A stretch of DNA of 64,000 nt from Streptomyces sp. A2-16 (lineage in GTDB: Bacteria > Actinomycetota > Actinomycetes > Streptomycetales > Streptomycetaceae), in the NCBI RefSeq assembly GCF_018128905.1, contig NZ_CP063808.1:2480001-2544000 (forward strand), in the 5' to 3' direction. Both the position numbers and the translations under genes were made by a program. The notes beneath the pieces are model-generated. The model saw nothing but the letters and a program-made list of their open reading frames with translations, ran no database searches and was not told the DNA's origin. Positions 17,453-27,319 of the stretch are shown here, piece by piece. Position 1 is the stretch's first letter. Each line of letters opens with the position of its first letter.

Positions 17453-18117
17453 CAGCAACCCTTGTCGCTGAAGCTGAGCTTGAGGCCGGGAAGCTTGAAC
17501 ACACCTGCCGTGGTCGCGTAGTTGGTCTGTCGCAGGTCACCGATGTGCACGGTGTCGGCCTGCTGGCTGAACACGCCGATGGGACCCTTCACACCCGCCT
17601 TGGTGAGGGTGCTGGCGTCGTTGCCGATCTCGATGTTGTCGAAGGAGGCGTTACCGGTGAGCTCGGTCGAGTCCGTGGTCAGGTCGGTCGCCTCGACCTT
17701 GTCCTTCCCCTGGCCCGCCTTGATGAGCAGGTTGGTGCCGCCCAGGTCGACGCTCTGGCACAGCTTGCTGAGCGTCGCCTTCTTGATGGCGGAGGTCACG
17801 ACCAGCACCTGACCACCGCTGTCGCCGGCGTTCGGGCTGTTCTCCGCCATGTTGTCGAGGCCGCCGAACTGCTCGAACCCGGTGCCGTCGAGGTTCTCCG
17901 CGGTGACGGTGAAGGGCATGCCGGAGATGGCGAACTGGACGCCCAGAGCACCCTCGGCGGTCATGATCGCGAGACCCGCGGTGATCGCGACGGCCGGCAC
18001 GGCCATGATCGCGGCCCGGCGACCCCGGACCCGCCCGCGTCTGGCGGGGGTGTCGGGGGCTTCGGGTGCGGAACCGCTTTCGGGGGTCTCGGAGGTGGTG
18101 CCGACGGACGAGGCCAT
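17452..18117 (-). CDS. DUF6230 family secreted or anchored protein
   Basis: 221-residue protein with a 30-residue Ala/Pro/Gly-rich N-terminus, an Arg-rich patch, then one membrane helix or signal anchor (AAIMAVPAVAITAGLAIMTAEGA) and an extracellular beta-rich domain (VQFAISGMPFTVTAENLDGTGFEQFGG). Two Cys (LCQS and the C-terminal GC) could form a disulfide. The function is not known; some relatives are loosely annotated as cholesterol esterases, which I do not adopt. It is first in a two-gene operon with the DUF6114 membrane protein. Confidence 0.8.
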   Translation of the reverse strand: MASSVGTTSETPESGSAPEAPDTPARRGRVRGRRAAIMAVPAVAITAGLAIMTAEGALGVQFAISGMPFTVTAENLDGTGFEQFGGLDNMAENSPNAGDSGGQVLVVTSAIKKATLSKLCQSVDLGGTNLLIKAGQGKDKVEATDLTTDSTELTGNASFDNIEIGNDASTLTKAGVKGPIGVFSQQADTVHIGDLRQTNYATTAGVFKLPGLKLSFSDKGC

Positions 18118-19444
<1,327 letters not shown>

Positions 19445-19462
19445 ACCTCGTAGCAACGTAGT

Positions 19463-20398
19463 TCAGCGTCGACGCAGACGAAGCGCCAGGGCGGCGCCGC
19501 CGGTGAGTACCAACACCCCGGCGGCGCCGCCCGCCAGCATGGGCGCGGAGGGTCCGGAGCCGGGATCGGCGTCGGCGGCCACCGGAGTGGAGTCGGGAAC
19601 GGCCGCGGCCGCCGAACGGGCCACGGAAGGTGCCGGCGTGGCAACGGCGGCCGGCGTGGTCGGCGCCGGACTCGTCGCGGGCTCTTTCTTCGCACTCTTC
19701 GACGGCGTCGGGGAGGCCCCTGCACCCGCCGCGGCACCCTTGTCCTCGGCCGCCGCCGGGAACACCACGTCCGAGCACGAGTAGTACGTGTCCGCGGTAC
19801 TGGTGTTCTGCCAGATCGTGTACAGCACCTGCCGGCCCGTGCGGTCCTTCGGCAGCGTCATCCTGATCCGGTACGCGCCGTCCGTCAGCGCCGGGTCCTT
19901 CACCTGGGCGAACGGCTGCTCCGGAAGATCGGACCACTTCAGCGGCTTCGACGGGTCGTAGCCGGGCTCGGTGAGGTACATGCGGAACGTCCCGGTGTGC
20001 GGGATCGTCGAGACGTACTTCATGGTCAGGGTCGCGCCGGGAGACAGGCGCGTGGCCGGCCAGTCGGAGCGGGCCAGGTCGAGGCCCTGGTAGGCGGGCA
20101 GGCCGCCGCTGCACAGCTTTCCGTCGGGGATCGTCTGCCGGTCCCGGCCGTTGACGTTCGCGACCCGCAGGTTGTCCCACGCGGTGAAGGCGGAGCCGTT
20201 CGCCGCGACGGCCGCCCGGCACGCGGTGGTGCCCGTGGAGTCGCCGTCGGGGGAGCAGGCGAAGACCCGGCTGACCGGATCTGTGGGGGCCCCGTGGGCC
20301 TGCGCGGGCGCCGCCGCGAACACGGTCAGCAGGAACGGGCTCAGGGCGGCGAGCGCCGCACTCGTACGACGGGCGGTTGTCCAGGGCATCCGGGCCAT
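19463..20398 (-). CDS. AA10 lytic polysaccharide monooxygenase with C-terminal membrane anchor
   Basis: 311-residue exported copper enzyme that oxidatively cleaves chitin, cellulose or cell-surface glycan. The signal peptide ends AQA and leaves His35 as the mature N-terminus (HGAPTDPVSR), the first ligand of the copper brace; the second His is probably that in TIPHTGTF. The LPMO domain runs to about residue 205 and is followed by a Pro/Ala/Thr/Ser-rich linker, a terminal membrane helix (MLAGGAAGVLVLTGGAALAL) and RLRRR. No LAXTG sortase site is visible, so it is tail-anchored. ATG 20398 has AGGAGG eight bases upstream. Confidence 0.88.
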   Translation of the reverse strand: MARMPWTTARRTSAALAALSPFLLTVFAAAPAQAHGAPTDPVSRVFACSPDGDSTGTTACRAAVAANGSAFTAWDNLRVANVNGRDRQTIPDGKLCSGGLPAYQGLDLARSDWPATRLSPGATLTMKYVSTIPHTGTFRMYLTEPGYDPSKPLKWSDLPEQPFAQVKDPALTDGAYRIRMTLPKDRTGRQVLYTIWQNTSTADTYYSCSDVVFPAAAEDKGAAAGAGASPTPSKSAKKEPATSPAPTTPAAVATPAPSVARSAAAAVPDSTPVAADADPGSGPSAPMLAGGAAGVLVLTGGAALALRLRRR

Positions 20399-20809
20399 CC
20401 GGAACGCCTCCTCGGGCGGCGCGGGAACGACGGGCTTCCGTGCAGTACGGGGCAGCAGCCGCCCGCGTTCACCGGCGCGCCGGGTCGTTCGCCCGGAAGC
20501 CGGCTCCGTTCGCCCGCGAGCGGACGTCGTTCGCCCGCGTTCAGACGCGGGCAAAGCGGCCATCCGCGGTCAACCGGCCATCGCAGAGGGTGGGTTCCCG
20601 GCCGGGTCAAGGGTTTCCCCTGTATCCGCATGACCTTCTCTTTGCCTATCGTTCGACCACAGCTGACTCCCAGGTAACCCCGAACGGGTCACGCTCTCCC
20701 CCTCCGGCCGGCCGCCGCGCTCTTGGCTTCACCCCCCCCGCCGCTTCATCGACGAAGCGATCGACTGCCGCTCCGCGCTGCCCGGAGCACGGCTACGAAA
20801 GGCAAGCCC
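20399..20809. other. Divergent intergenic region upstream of the LPMO and S8 protease genes
   Basis: 411 bp. The half nearer the LPMO gene has imperfect GTTCGCCCGCGA-like repeats (about 20490-20545). The half nearer the protease contains lower-GC sequence around 20625-20680, the likely promoter zone. No gene is supported. Confidence 0.55.
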
Positions 20810-22594
<1,785 letters not shown>

Positions 22595-22610
22595 GCGACC
22601 TTCCCCCGAC

Positions 22611-22655
22611 GAGGTGGGCCGGCCGGTGCGGATGGGGCACCGACCGGCCCACCTC
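22611..22655. terminator. Strong hairpin terminator after the S8 protease
   Basis: Nineteen-bp arms (22611-22629 and 22637-22655) pair with a single mismatch around a 7-nt loop, 16 bp after the protease stop and between convergent genes. No T-run follows. Confidence 0.8.
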
Positions 22656-22785
22656 ACTCGGCATCCGCCGCACCGGCCCACCTCATTCGGCACCCGTCGT
22701 ACCGGCCGCCTCGTGCGGCATCCGTAGTACCGGCCGCCTCGTGCGGCACCCGTCACACGGGCCCACCTCGCTCGGCACTCGTCGG
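22643..22785. repeat. 28/29-bp tandem repeats derived from the terminator arm
   Basis: Units starting ACCGGCCCACCTC or ACCGGCCGCCTCG begin at 22643, 22672, 22701, 22729 and 22757. The first unit overlaps the 3' arm of the hairpin at 22611-22655, so the array appears to be serial duplication of that arm. The remaining sequence up to the TetR gene shows nothing further. Confidence 0.85.
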
Positions 22786-22855
22786 AAGGGCCGGCCCGCT
22801 CAGCTCCCGTCACACCGGCGCACCGCTCGGCCCCCGTCGCAAGGCCCCGCCCCGA

Positions 22856-23518
22856 TCACGCCTCGGCGCCCACCAGTTCACCGCTCCCGACGGACGCCAG
22901 CACCCGTGCCCCGCGGTCGGGGCGGCTGTCGAGGCCGATCAGCAGCCCCGGCACCGCGATGCTCGGCAGCAGATGGGCCCACATCACGGAGATCCGGTGC
23001 CCGAGATCCTCCCGTCCGTGCAGCGCCCGTGACATCAGCTGCACCCCGGCGAACGCCCCGACCAGCAGGTCCGCCGTGTCCCGCGGCTCCACCGTGGGCA
23101 GCAACTCGCCCTGTTCCCGGGCCTCTTGAAGCATCGCCACCAGATGCTCGCTCCACTGCCGGAACGGCCCCGTGTGATCGACGCCGGGCGGCGCGCACTG
23201 ATCCACCGTCAGCCGCACGCTCCCCTTCAGCAGCGCGTTGGTCCGCAGCCGCTGCCCGAAGACGAACGTCATGTCGACGATCTCCTGCACCTTGCACGGA
23301 TGCGGCGGTACGGCACCCAGCGACAACTGCTCGTCGAGCACGGCCTGGGCCAGGGACTCCTTGGAGGGGAAGTGGAAGTACAGGGCGCCTTTGGTGACAT
23401 CGGCCCGCTCCAGCACCATCGCGATGGTGCTCGCGGCGTACCCGTGCTCGTCGAAGACGGCACCCGCGGCCTCCACGATCGTCCTGCGTGTCCTGATGGC
23501 GCGCTCCTGTCTCGCCAT
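22856..23518 (-). CDS. TetR-family gamma-butyrolactone receptor, ArpA/ScbR-like
   Basis: 220-residue regulator. Residues 8-55 are the TetR helix-turn-helix (TIVEAAGAVFDEHGYAASTIAMVLERADVTKGALYFHF); the ligand domain has the Trp of FRQWSEHL at the place of the ArpA ligand-site Trp119. By hand count the protein is acidic (26 D/E, 22 K/R), as true receptors are. ATG 23518 has AGGGG six bases before it. It is divergent from the AfsA-like gene and probably represses both promoters until a butyrolactone- or butenolide-type signal binds. Confidence 0.88.
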   Translation of the reverse strand: MARQERAIRTRRTIVEAAGAVFDEHGYAASTIAMVLERADVTKGALYFHFPSKESLAQAVLDEQLSLGAVPPHPCKVQEIVDMTFVFGQRLRTNALLKGSVRLTVDQCAPPGVDHTGPFRQWSEHLVAMLQEAREQGELLPTVEPRDTADLLVGAFAGVQLMSRALHGREDLGHRISVMWAHLLPSIAVPGLLIGLDSRPDRGARVLASVGSGELVGAEA

Positions 23519-23552
23519 AAGAACCCCTCCCATGCGCCGAGTTCGGATCTCG

Positions 23553-23589
23553 TCCGGTCTCGATCAGGTCACATTGAAAACAGACCGGA
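23553..23589. promoter_or_regulatory. Inverted repeat between receptor and AfsA-like genes, candidate ARE
   Basis: TCCGGTCT (23553-23560) and AGACCGGA (23582-23589) form a perfect 8-bp inverted repeat with a 21-bp spacer. The right half extends to AAACAGACCGG, close to the known ARE half-site of ArpA-type receptors. The sequence lies in the divergent promoter gap. Confidence 0.5.
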
Positions 23590-23664
23590 ATCCCTCGTAC
23601 TCTATCGCTCACCGACACGGGCACCTCACCGTCCGTCATCGCTTCGGGGGAACGAGGGGGAAAC

Positions 23665-24606
23665 ATGCCAGAGTCACGGCGGTTCACGCAGGCCCCGGCC
23701 GGGTCAGGGCTCCTGACCGCCACCGTCCCACGTGAGTTCGTGCACCGCGCGGCCGTCGCGGAGATCCTGCTCACCGGCTGGACGCGGGTGCACACCGACG
23801 GGCTCGACGCCGACCGGTTCACCATCACCGCCCAGTGGCCGCGCGCCCATCAGTTACACGTGTCCCCTGACCGCTCGGCCTACGAGCCGCTGTTGATTGC
23901 AGAAACGGTCCGCCAGTGCGGGGCGCTGCTCGCCCACGCGGCGTACCAGGTTCCGCTCGGTCACCAGTTCGTGTTACAGGAGCTGCGCGTCGACACGCGC
24001 CCCGAACACCTGGCCGTCGGCGCGGCCCCCGCCGAGCCCGTCATCGACATCACCGTCACGGAGGTCCGCCGCCGTGCCGGCCGCCCGGCCGCGCTCCGCT
24101 ACGACGCCGACCTGCGCCTGGGCGGTGAGCGGGTCGCCACCGGCCACATCGCCGTGACCTGGACGAACGAGTCCGTCTACCGCCGACTGCGCGGAGGGCG
24201 CACCGCCGACGTCGGTGCCCTGCGGCTGCCGCGACCGCTGCCCCCGCCCTTGCCCGCCGCCGCGGTGGGGCGGGCCCTGAGCGCCGACGTCCTCCTGTCG
24301 CCCGCGGGACGCCCCGGCCGCTGGCTGCTCCGGGTCGATACCGCACACCCGGTCTTCTTCGACCACCCGCTGGACCACATCCCCGGCATGCTCCTCCTGG
24401 AGGCCGCCCGCCAGGCGGCACGCGCACACAAGGGGATGCCGCCCCGGGTGCCCTTCTCCTTCCATGCCGCCTTCCACCAGTACGCGGAACTCGACCGGCC
24501 GGTCCGGATGGAAGTGAGCGAGGAGGGCGGCGCCGACGTACAACTCGTAGCGCTGCAAGGGGAATCCGTGGTCTTCGAGTGCCGGGTGGGTGTCGCCGAA
24601 GGGTGA
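23665..24606 (+). CDS. AfsA/ScbA-family butyrolactone signal synthase
   Basis: 313-residue enzyme with two tandem AfsA hot-dog domains (about 20-160 and 205-310). Family members condense a beta-ketoacyl chain with dihydroxyacetone phosphate or a related C3/C4 unit to start A-factor-like signal synthesis. Landmarks: VPREFVHRAAVAEILLTGW, the YEPLLIAETVRQCG helix and VFFDHPLDHIPGMLLLEAARQA. Codons 64 (23854) and 104 (23974) are TTA, so translation should need the bldA tRNA. It is divergent from the acidic receptor and followed by a second receptor. No dedicated butenolide reductase gene (AfsB/ScbB type) is next to it. Confidence 0.9.
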   Translation: MPESRRFTQAPAGSGLLTATVPREFVHRAAVAEILLTGWTRVHTDGLDADRFTITAQWPRAHQLHVSPDRSAYEPLLIAETVRQCGALLAHAAYQVPLGHQFVLQELRVDTRPEHLAVGAAPAEPVIDITVTEVRRRAGRPAALRYDADLRLGGERVATGHIAVTWTNESVYRRLRGGRTADVGALRLPRPLPPPLPAAAVGRALSADVLLSPAGRPGRWLLRVDTAHPVFFDHPLDHIPGMLLLEAARQAARAHKGMPPRVPFSFHAAFHQYAELDRPVRMEVSEEGGADVQLVALQGESVVFECRVGVAEG

Positions 24607-24627
24607 GATATCGTGTACAGGGAGTGA

Positions 24628-24655
24628 GAAACAAACGGCATGACCCGTTCTTTTC
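24628..24655. promoter_or_regulatory. ARE-like imperfect palindrome upstream of second receptor
   Basis: GAAACAAACGG (24628-24638) and CCGTTCTTTTC (24645-24655) are complementary at 9 of 11 positions. The left half matches the AAACAAACCGG type of receptor-binding half-site. It lies 22 bp before the start of the second TetR gene, consistent with repression by itself or by the first receptor. Confidence 0.6.
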
Positions 24656-24676
24656 CGTACCAGGAGTGTGCAGTCG

Positions 24677-25324
24677 ATGCCGAGGCAGTTACGCGCTGAA
24701 CAGACCCGAGCGACGATCATCACCGCCGCCGCCGATCTGTTCGACCGCCGTGGCTTTGAATCGACCAGTCTCAGCGACATCGTCGAGCACGCCCAAGTCA
24801 CCAAGGGCGCGCTGTACTTCCACTTCGCGGCGAAGGACGACCTCGCCCACGCGATCATGGAGATCCAGTCCCGGGCCTCGCGGCAGGTGGCGGGCGACGT
24901 GGACGCCCGGGGGTACACCTCACTGGAGGCACTGGTCCGCATCACCTTCGGGATAGCGCGGCTGTCGGTCGAGGGGCCGGTGCTGCGGGCCGGGCTCCGG
25001 CTCGCCACCGGGGGAGTCGCGGTGCGGCCGCCGCTGCGGCATCCGTTCACGGAGTGGCTGGACCTCGCCACGGGGAGACTGCAGGGCGCGGTCAAGGAGT
25101 CCGACCTCCATCCGGACACCGACGTGGACGCGGTGGCGCACTCGCTGGTCTGCTTCTTCGTCGGGACCCGGGTCGTGGGACGGCATCTGGAGCCGGTGGG
25201 GCGCCAGCCGCGGCGACTCGCCGAGATGTGGCACGTGATGATCCGGGGTCTGGTGCCGGTTCCCCGCCGGGCCCGCTACCTGGCTCTGGTGAGTCAGCTG
25301 GAGCAGGAGTCGAGGGGTGCGTGA
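24677..25324 (+). CDS. TetR-family receptor or pseudo-receptor (second ArpA-like regulator)
   Basis: 215-residue ArpA-like regulator with the same domain plan as the gene at 22856: HTH (about 9-55, TIITAAADLFDRRGFESTSLSDIVEHAQVTKG in outline) and a Trp in PFTEWLDL at the ligand site. By hand count it is basic (28 K/R, 24 D/E), the usual mark of a pseudo-receptor that no longer binds butyrolactone. Codon 5 is TTA (24689-24691), so bldA should gate it. ATG 24677 has GGAG 11 bases upstream; GTG 24668 is too close. The ARE-like palindrome at 24628 suggests cross- or autoregulation. Confidence 0.85.
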   Translation: MPRQLRAEQTRATIITAAADLFDRRGFESTSLSDIVEHAQVTKGALYFHFAAKDDLAHAIMEIQSRASRQVAGDVDARGYTSLEALVRITFGIARLSVEGPVLRAGLRLATGGVAVRPPLRHPFTEWLDLATGRLQGAVKESDLHPDTDVDAVAHSLVCFFVGTRVVGRHLEPVGRQPRRLAEMWHVMIRGLVPVPRRARYLALVSQLEQESRGA

Positions 25325-25344
25325 GAGGTGGCTACAGTCGGCGT

Positions 25345-26496
25345 ATGTCTCTCAGCGCCGCTGTCGTCCTCGCCAATGAACCCGGCTCCTTCCCCCACAG
25401 CGTGCTCGCCGAGCGGCATCCCGCGATCATCGCGCAGGTGCGGGAGGCGTTCCCCTACGGCCCCGGACAGCACCGCGCTCTCGACGCCCTGCTCGACAGC
25501 TGCACCAAGGGCGTGATCGAGCCGCTCCCGGACGGGGCGTGGGGCGAGTGGGGGATCGACACCCATCTCGGTCAGTCCTGGTTCGACGTGCCCTGGCTCT
25601 GGTCCGAGAGCTACTTCTACCGCCGACTCCTCGACGCCGTCGGCTACTTCGGGCCCGGCCCCTGGCAGGGCATCGACCCCTTCAGGCCCTCCAAGCTCGC
25701 CGAACTCGACTCCCCGGAGACGGACCAGGAACTGGCCGCGCTGGACGAACTCGCCCTGCGGCCGGCCGAGGAGCAGGGCGCGGCCCTGCTGCACGGATCG
25801 CTGTGGGGCAACCGCGCCGACCTCGGGTTCCGGCTCTCCGACGGCGGGGCCGAGGAACGTGACGCCGTGTCCGACCTGGTCGCCGACGACAGCGAGCGGC
25901 TGTGGGCACTGCTCGACGGCGCCGGCACCCTCTGCCTCATCGCCGACAACGCCGGGCGCGAGCTGATCCCCGATCTCCTCCTCATCGCCCACCTCCTCGA
26001 ACACGGGCGTATCGAGCGGGCTCTGCTGCACGTGAAGCCGTACCCCTACTACGTCTCCGACGCCACCACCGCCGACGTCGTCGACGCGCTGCGCCGGCTC
26101 GTGCGGGCACCGGGGGAGGCCGCGGCCTACGGGCGCCGGCTGTGGGACGCCATGGGCGACGGGCGGCTGAGCGTCCGCGCGCACGCCTTCTCCTGCGCCC
26201 CGCTGCCCTACGCGGACATGCCCGACGACCTTCGTGCGGAGATCGGCGGGGCCGCGCTGACCGTGCTGAAGGGCGACCTCAACTACCGGCGCCTGGTGGG
26301 GGATCGCTGGTGGGCCCCGACGACGTCCTTCGCCGATGTGACCGCCCACTTCCCGGGGCCGCTCGCCGCCCTGCGCACACTGAAGTCCGATGTGATCACC
26401 GGGCTCGACGAGCGTACGGAGGCCGCGCTGGTCGAGGCGGATGGGCAGCGCTGGCGGACCGGCGGGACCCGTGCGCTGATCCAGGTCCGGCCCTGA
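25345..26496 (+). CDS. Damage-control phosphatase, ARMT1/DUF89 family
   Basis: 383-residue DUF89 metal-dependent phosphatase that in other organisms dephosphorylates damaged or over-reactive sugar phosphates and related metabolites. Metal-site motifs are LIADNAGRELIPDLLL (Asp-Asn pair near residue 200) and KGDLNYRRLVGDRWW. It opens with the typical NEPGSFPHSVLAERHPAII. ATG 25345 is 20 bp after the TetR stop, so it may be cotranscribed with the regulator. A link to signalling is only positional. Confidence 0.88.
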   Translation: MSLSAAVVLANEPGSFPHSVLAERHPAIIAQVREAFPYGPGQHRALDALLDSCTKGVIEPLPDGAWGEWGIDTHLGQSWFDVPWLWSESYFYRRLLDAVGYFGPGPWQGIDPFRPSKLAELDSPETDQELAALDELALRPAEEQGAALLHGSLWGNRADLGFRLSDGGAEERDAVSDLVADDSERLWALLDGAGTLCLIADNAGRELIPDLLLIAHLLEHGRIERALLHVKPYPYYVSDATTADVVDALRRLVRAPGEAAAYGRRLWDAMGDGRLSVRAHAFSCAPLPYADMPDDLRAEIGGAALTVLKGDLNYRRLVGDRWWAPTTSFADVTAHFPGPLAALRTLKSDVITGLDERTEAALVEADGQRWRTGGTRALIQVRP

Positions 26497-26569
26497 GGAG
26501 CGTTATGCTGCCGAGTTGTACCGGTGGGCTGCCCTACGTCCCGCCGACGGGCAGCGAAAGAGGACGTCA

Positions 26570-27319
26570 TTGACCCCGCGGTACGTGAGCAATCCAGGGG
26601 AGCCCGTCTACGACGTGGACGCACGGCGCTACGTCGATGTCACCGACGCCCGTGACGAGGCCGACCTGCACGACGTGTTCACGGACATCTACCGCACCAA
26701 CCGCTGGGGCTCCGACGAGACCCGCTCCGGACCGGGCTCCGAACTGCAGCGCATGAAGCGGGTGATCGGCCGGCTCGGCGCACTCGTCGAGGACCTGGGC
26801 GTCCGCTCCGTGCTGGACGCGCCGTGCGGCGACTTCAACTGGATGCGGTACGTCGACCTGCACGGCGCCTCCTACCTCGGCGGGGACGTCGTCGCGGAGC
26901 TCGTCTCGGCCAACCGCGCCGACCACCCCGGTCCGGGGCGGGAGTTCCAGCTGCTCGACTTCACCGCCCAGCCCGTGCCGCGCGTCGACCTCATCGTGTG
27001 CCGGGACGCCCTCGTGCACTTCTCCTACCAGCACGTGGTGGAGGCGCTGACCCGTTTCCGGGAGAGCGGCTCGCGCTACCTGCTCACCACGACCTTCTCC
27101 CGGACGGCCGCCAACACCGACATCGTCACCGGCTGGTGGCGGCCGATCAACCTCCGGCTGGCCCCCTTCGGACTGCCCGAGCCCCTCCAGGTCATCGACG
27201 ACGACGAGTCCGACGACTTCTACGACGACAAGGTTCTCGCCCTGTGGGACCTCGCGCAGATCCCCGCGCGCTTTCCGGGCTACGAGCCCGCCGCCGAGTC
27301 CGGGTCCCTGGGCGCCTGA
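26570..27319 (+). CDS. Class I SAM-dependent methyltransferase
   Basis: 249-residue Rossmann-fold methyltransferase. Motif I is VLDAPCGDFNWM (about residues 80-91), motif II GGDVVAELV, and DLIVCRDALVHFSY is motif IV with an acidic/His patch. TTG 26570 is chosen because AAAGAGG lies six bases upstream; no ATG or GTG fits between the previous gene and motif I. The substrate is unknown. Its last 40 bp overlap the convergent STAND/TPR gene, which is unusual. Confidence 0.8.
   Translation: MTPRYVSNPGEPVYDVDARRYVDVTDARDEADLHDVFTDIYRTNRWGSDETRSGPGSELQRMKRVIGRLGALVEDLGVRSVLDAPCGDFNWMRYVDLHGASYLGGDVVAELVSANRADHPGPGREFQLLDFTAQPVPRVDLIVCRDALVHFSYQHVVEALTRFRESGSRYLLTTTFSRTAANTDIVTGWWRPINLRLAPFGLPEPLQVIDDDESDDFYDDKVLALWDLAQIPARFPGYEPAAESGSLGA

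Noticed and set aside
22643..22785. 28-29-bp repeats considered as a CRISPR array.
   Set aside because: No unique spacers; units are degenerate copies of a terminator arm.
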